Position numbers and translations under genes: made by a program. The notes beneath the pieces are model-generated. The model saw nothing but the letters and a program-made list of their open reading frames with translations. It was not told where the DNA came from and made no database searches. Below are positions 15,141-17,554 of a DNA stretch of 17,554 nucleotides, piece by piece (positions within the stretch are counted from its first letter, which is position 1; every line of letters starts with the position of its first letter). The stretch is from Oscillospiraceae bacterium (GTDB taxonomy: Bacteria > Bacillota_A > Clostridia > Oscillospirales > Oscillospiraceae), in NCBI GenBank assembly GCA_017936985.1, contig JAGBEM010000017.1:1-17554 (forward strand), read 5' to 3'.

Positions 15141-15920
15141 TTAAACTTTACCGGGATAGCCGCATTCAAATTTTTCCACACCGTCATCATACCACAAGTG
15201 TGTCATGTAAAGTCCACCGGCAGGAACTGTCGGACCGGCTGCGGTACGGTTTCCAGCATCCAGGATCCCGGCGATTTCCTCAGGCTTGATCTTTCCTTCC
15301 GCCGCATAGACCACTGTACCAGCCATGGCCCTGGCCATATTATAGAGAAAACCGTTGGCGCAGACCTTCAGACGGATCAGATCCCCTTCCCGTTCCACAT
15401 TGTAATAATATACCGTACGGACAGTGGATTTGACATCGGTGCCTACACTGCGCACAGCGGCAAAATCATGGGTGCCCACAAACTGGTCTGCCGCTGCCTG
15501 CATGATCTTTTCATCCAGATGCCGGGGATAAAACCAGGCCCAGTTCACATGGAACGGATCTTTGATCCGGGAATTGTAAATGAGGTAGGTGTATTCTTTC
15601 CGGGCGCAGGAACCGATGGCATTGAAATTCTCATGAACATCAAAGGCCTTGGACACCACAATGTCCCCGGGAAGATGGGTATTTAAAGCATAAGGAAGCC
15701 GCTCCACCGGGATAGTGGAGGTCGTGCGGAAATTCGCCACATAGCACTTTGCATGGACACCGGCGTCCGTGCGACCGCAGCCCGTAACATGGACATCGTG
15801 TCCGACGACCATAGCAATGGCTTTTTCCATGGTTTCCTGAACGGTCGCCAGGTTTTTCTGCATCTGCCAGCCATGGTAATCTGTGCCCAGGTAGCTTAAG
15901 ATCAATGCAATATTGCGCAT
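15141..15920 (-). CDS. truA: tRNA pseudouridine(38-40) synthase TruA
   Basis: This 259-residue TruA homologue isomerises uridines 38-40 in the anticodon arm of tRNAs. Catalytic Asp52 sits in the signature GCGRTDAGVHA. Other family blocks are LSYLGTDYHGWQMQ (8-21), LPYALNTHLPGDI, a KEYTYLIY strand, the D-F-A-A-V-R stretch (THDFAAVRS) and GFLYNMARAMAGT near the end. Length is normal. ATG 15920 follows GAGG at 6 bases and lies 8 bp after the ecfT stop; this ecfA2-ecfT-truA order is standard in Firmicutes. The frequent next genes rplM and rpsI do not follow; the Clp gene does. Confidence 0.97.
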   Translation of the reverse strand: MRNIALILSYLGTDYHGWQMQKNLATVQETMEKAIAMVVGHDVHVTGCGRTDAGVHAKCYVANFRTTSTIPVERLPYALNTHLPGDIVVSKAFDVHENFNAIGSCARKEYTYLIYNSRIKDPFHVNWAWFYPRHLDEKIMQAAADQFVGTHDFAAVRSVGTDVKSTVRTVYYYNVEREGDLIRLKVCANGFLYNMARAMAGTVVYAAEGKIKPEEIAGILDAGNRTAAGPTVPAGGLYMTHLWYDDGVEKFECGYPGKV

Positions 15921-15928
15921 AAACTACC

Positions 15929-16735
15929 TCACAGTCCAAAATGGCGCAGTGTGATCACTGCTGACAGCAGTAAAATACCGATGCCGTAGGCCTTGAAATC
16001 CAGCAGCTTATAACGCAGAAGCTTCATCTTGGTTCTGCCGTCACCACCCTGATAGCAGCGGCATTCCATAGCGGTTGCCAATTCATCCGCACGGCGGAAC
16101 GCACTGACAAACAGCGGCACCAGAATGGGGATCAGCGCCTTTACACGCTGCAAAAGCTTTCCCGATTCAAAATCCGCACCCCTTGCCTTCTGGGCGGACA
16201 TGATCTTGTCCGTTTCCTCGATCAGCGTGGGGATAAAGCGCAGCGCGATACACATCATCATGGAAAGCTCATGTACAGGTACTTTGATCTTTTTCAAGGG
16301 AGAAAGCAGCGCTTCCAGACCGTCAGTCAGAGAAATCGGCGAGGTTGTATAGGTCAGCAGGAATGTGCAGGTGATCAAAAGCAAGATCCGCAGCAGCATA
16401 AACGCAGCTCGAACAATACCCTCCGGGTAAATGGTGATGATCCAAAAATCCACCAACGGTGTTTCGCCTTCCGTAAAGAACAAGTTCAGCACCGCAGTAA
16501 AAAGAAGGATCAGCATCAGCGGCTTCATACCCTTAATAAAGGACTTGACCGGCACCCGGGAAATGGCAATACACAGCAGCAAAAAGGCGGCAAGCAGACC
16601 GTAAGTGACCCAATTGACAGCCAGAAACAGCGCTACGATATACACAACCAGCAAAATGAGCTTTGCCCGGGGGTCCATGCGGTGGATGGGAGAATTTCCG
16701 GGGAAATACTGACCCAGTGTAATATCCTTAAGCAC
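15929..16735 (-). CDS. ecfT: ECF transporter transmembrane component EcfT
   Basis: The 268-residue scaffold subunit of an energy-coupling factor transporter links the two ATPases to vitamin-binding S components. It starts with the typical LGQYFPGNSPIHRMDPRAKL, followed by about five to six hydrophobic spans (for example 27-60, 70-88, 108-128 and 245-262). The cytoplasmic coupling helices are visible as AQKARGADF and AMECRCYQGG near 184-232. The start is GTG at 16735, 8 bases after GGAGG, and it overlaps the end of ecfA2 by 8 bp. That points to translational coupling. The S component and its substrate are not in the window, so the vitamin served is unknown; housekeeping EcfT proteins usually serve several. 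Confidence 0.96.
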   Translation of the reverse strand: MLKDITLGQYFPGNSPIHRMDPRAKLILLVVYIVALFLAVNWVTYGLLAAFLLLCIAISRVPVKSFIKGMKPLMLILLFTAVLNLFFTEGETPLVDFWIITIYPEGIVRAAFMLLRILLLITCTFLLTYTTSPISLTDGLEALLSPLKKIKVPVHELSMMMCIALRFIPTLIEETDKIMSAQKARGADFESGKLLQRVKALIPILVPLFVSAFRRADELATAMECRCYQGGDGRTKMKLLRYKLLDFKAYGIGILLLSAVITLRHFGL

Positions 16736-17554
16736 GGTCAGCGCCTCCCTTCAATGCAACCAGAGCATTGACTGCCTGCTCCATGGTATATACGCTGCCA
16801 AGATCCAAGCCGCGGCGCTTCAAAAGCATGGTCAAACGGGTCAGCTCCGGAATATCAAGACCCATTTCCACCAATTCTTCCGCATGGGTAAACACCTCAG
16901 CCGGCGCACCATCCATAGCCAGCTGAGAGCCGTTCATTACGATCAGCCGGTCTGTCAGCCGTGCCACATCGTTCATGGAGTGGCTGACCATCATAATGGT
17001 AGCATTTTTTGCTTTGCGATAGGTTTCGATATTCTGAAGGATCTCTTCCCTGCCGGACGGATCCAGACCGGCAGTTGGCTCATCCAAAATCAGCACTTCC
17101 GGTTCCATGGCAATCACACCGGCGATCGCCACACGGCGCTTCTGTCCGCCGGACAGATCAAAAGGAGAAACCTGAAGCTGCTGCTCCGTAATGCCAACAA
17201 AACCGGCTGCCTCCCGTACACGGCGGTCGATCTCCTCCGGGTTTAAGCCCATGTTTTTAGGGCCAAAGGCAATATCTTTATAAACTGTTTCTTCAAACAG
17301 CTGGTATTCCGGATACTGAAACACCAGACCCACACGGAATCGAGCCTGACGGGTCAACGCCTTGTCAGACCAAATATTCTGTCCGTCCAGAAGTATCTCT
17401 CCGGAGTGGGGCTTCAGAAGGCCATTTAAATGCTGCATCAGGGTGGATTTTCCGGAGCCGGTATGTCCGATGATACCAATAAACTCTCCGCGCTCCACCG
17501 AGAAGCTGACCTTATCCAGAGCTTTATGTTCAAAAGGTGTGCCGACACTGTAGA
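16728..17554 (-). CDS. ecfA2: ECF transporter ATPase EcfA2, 5' end cut by window edge
   Basis: This ABC ATPase powers vitamin uptake with EcfA1 and EcfT. The visible part begins at the right window edge with TPFEHKALDKVSF, a few residues after the true start, so the first in-frame GTG (17498) is not the start. All ABC motifs are present: Walker A GHTGSGKST, Q-loop FQYPEYQLF, signature LSGGQKRRVAIAG, Walker B VLILDEPTAGLD and the switch His in VSHSM. The Gln-Tyr-Pro-Glu Q-loop and the DPSGREEI stretch fit EcfA2. The stop overlaps the ecfT start by 8 bp. ecfA1 is expected just outside the window. Confidence 0.95.
   Translation of the reverse strand, partial: YSVGTPFEHKALDKVSFSVERGEFIGIIGHTGSGKSTLMQHLNGLLKPHSGEILLDGQNIWSDKALTRQARFRVGLVFQYPEYQLFEETVYKDIAFGPKNMGLNPEEIDRRVREAAGFVGITEQQLQVSPFDLSGGQKRRVAIAGVIAMEPEVLILDEPTAGLDPSGREEILQNIETYRKAKNATIMMVSHSMNDVARLTDRLIVMNGSQLAMDGAPAEVFTHAEELVEMGLDIPELTRLTMLLKRRGLDLGSVYTMEQAVNALVALKGGADRA

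Noticed and set aside
13042..15144. A 700-codon open frame on the plus strand opposite the Clp gene
   Set aside because: The minus-strand frame encodes an unmistakable AAA+ protein. The plus-strand translation has no recognisable domain and is a by-product of codon bias in the antisense frame.

Overview
The window looks like chromosomal core DNA of a Gram-positive, low-to-mid GC Clostridia member, most likely from the Oscillospirales/Ruminococcaceae side. The evidence is the Firmicutes gene sets (whiA-dnaE, ecfA2-ecfT-truA, a ClpE-like ATPase, a YqhQ/DUF1385 protein), strong AGGAGG-type ribosome binding sites, TATAAT promoters and fairly balanced base composition. The genus cannot be settled by eye. 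No rRNA, tRNA, CRISPR array, insertion sequence or phage gene is visible. Almost everything is on the minus strand, so transcription runs from high to low coordinates; only two small genes are on the plus strand.

From right to left: (1) 17554-15141 is the end of an ECF vitamin-transporter cluster, ecfA2 (cut by the window edge), ecfT and truA, tightly packed with an 8-bp overlap or an 8-bp gap. (2) 15060-12760 is a ClpE-type AAA+ unfoldase with an N-terminal zinc-finger-like knuckle, its own extended -10 promoter and a bidirectional terminator. (3) 12723-12547 (plus strand) is a 58-residue single-pass membrane protein. Divergent from it, 12414-11275 is a two-gene unit: a protein that aligns along its length with type-2 orotidine-5'-phosphate decarboxylase but lacks the catalytic Lys/Asp residues, followed 3 bp later by a small glutaredoxin-like protein. 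(4) 11010-11270 (plus strand) is a tiny lipoprotein meeting that unit tail to tail. (5) 10839-10450 is a four-cluster ferredoxin with a good promoter and a strong terminator.

(6) 10316-7 kb and beyond is a long cell-envelope, regulation and replication unit: murB (interrupted by a one-base frameshift near 9735), a membrane-anchored VanX-type D-Ala-D-Ala dipeptidase, whiA, and dnaE, which overlaps whiA by ATGA. In many Clostridia rapZ and yvcK lie between murB and whiA; here the dipeptidase takes that place. (7) 4154-1 holds, behind a TGCTATAAT promoter, a lipoprotein with acidic calcium-loop-like repeats, an OmpR-family response regulator, its membrane histidine kinase, and a partial YqhQ/DUF1385 membrane protein. 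These sit close enough to be one operon, and the lipoprotein may be an accessory to the two-component system.

The least ordinary content is the PyrF-like pseudoenzyme with its glutaredoxin-like partner, the murB frameshift, and the anchored VanX-like enzyme inside the murB-whiA interval. No complete new system can be claimed from sequence alone.
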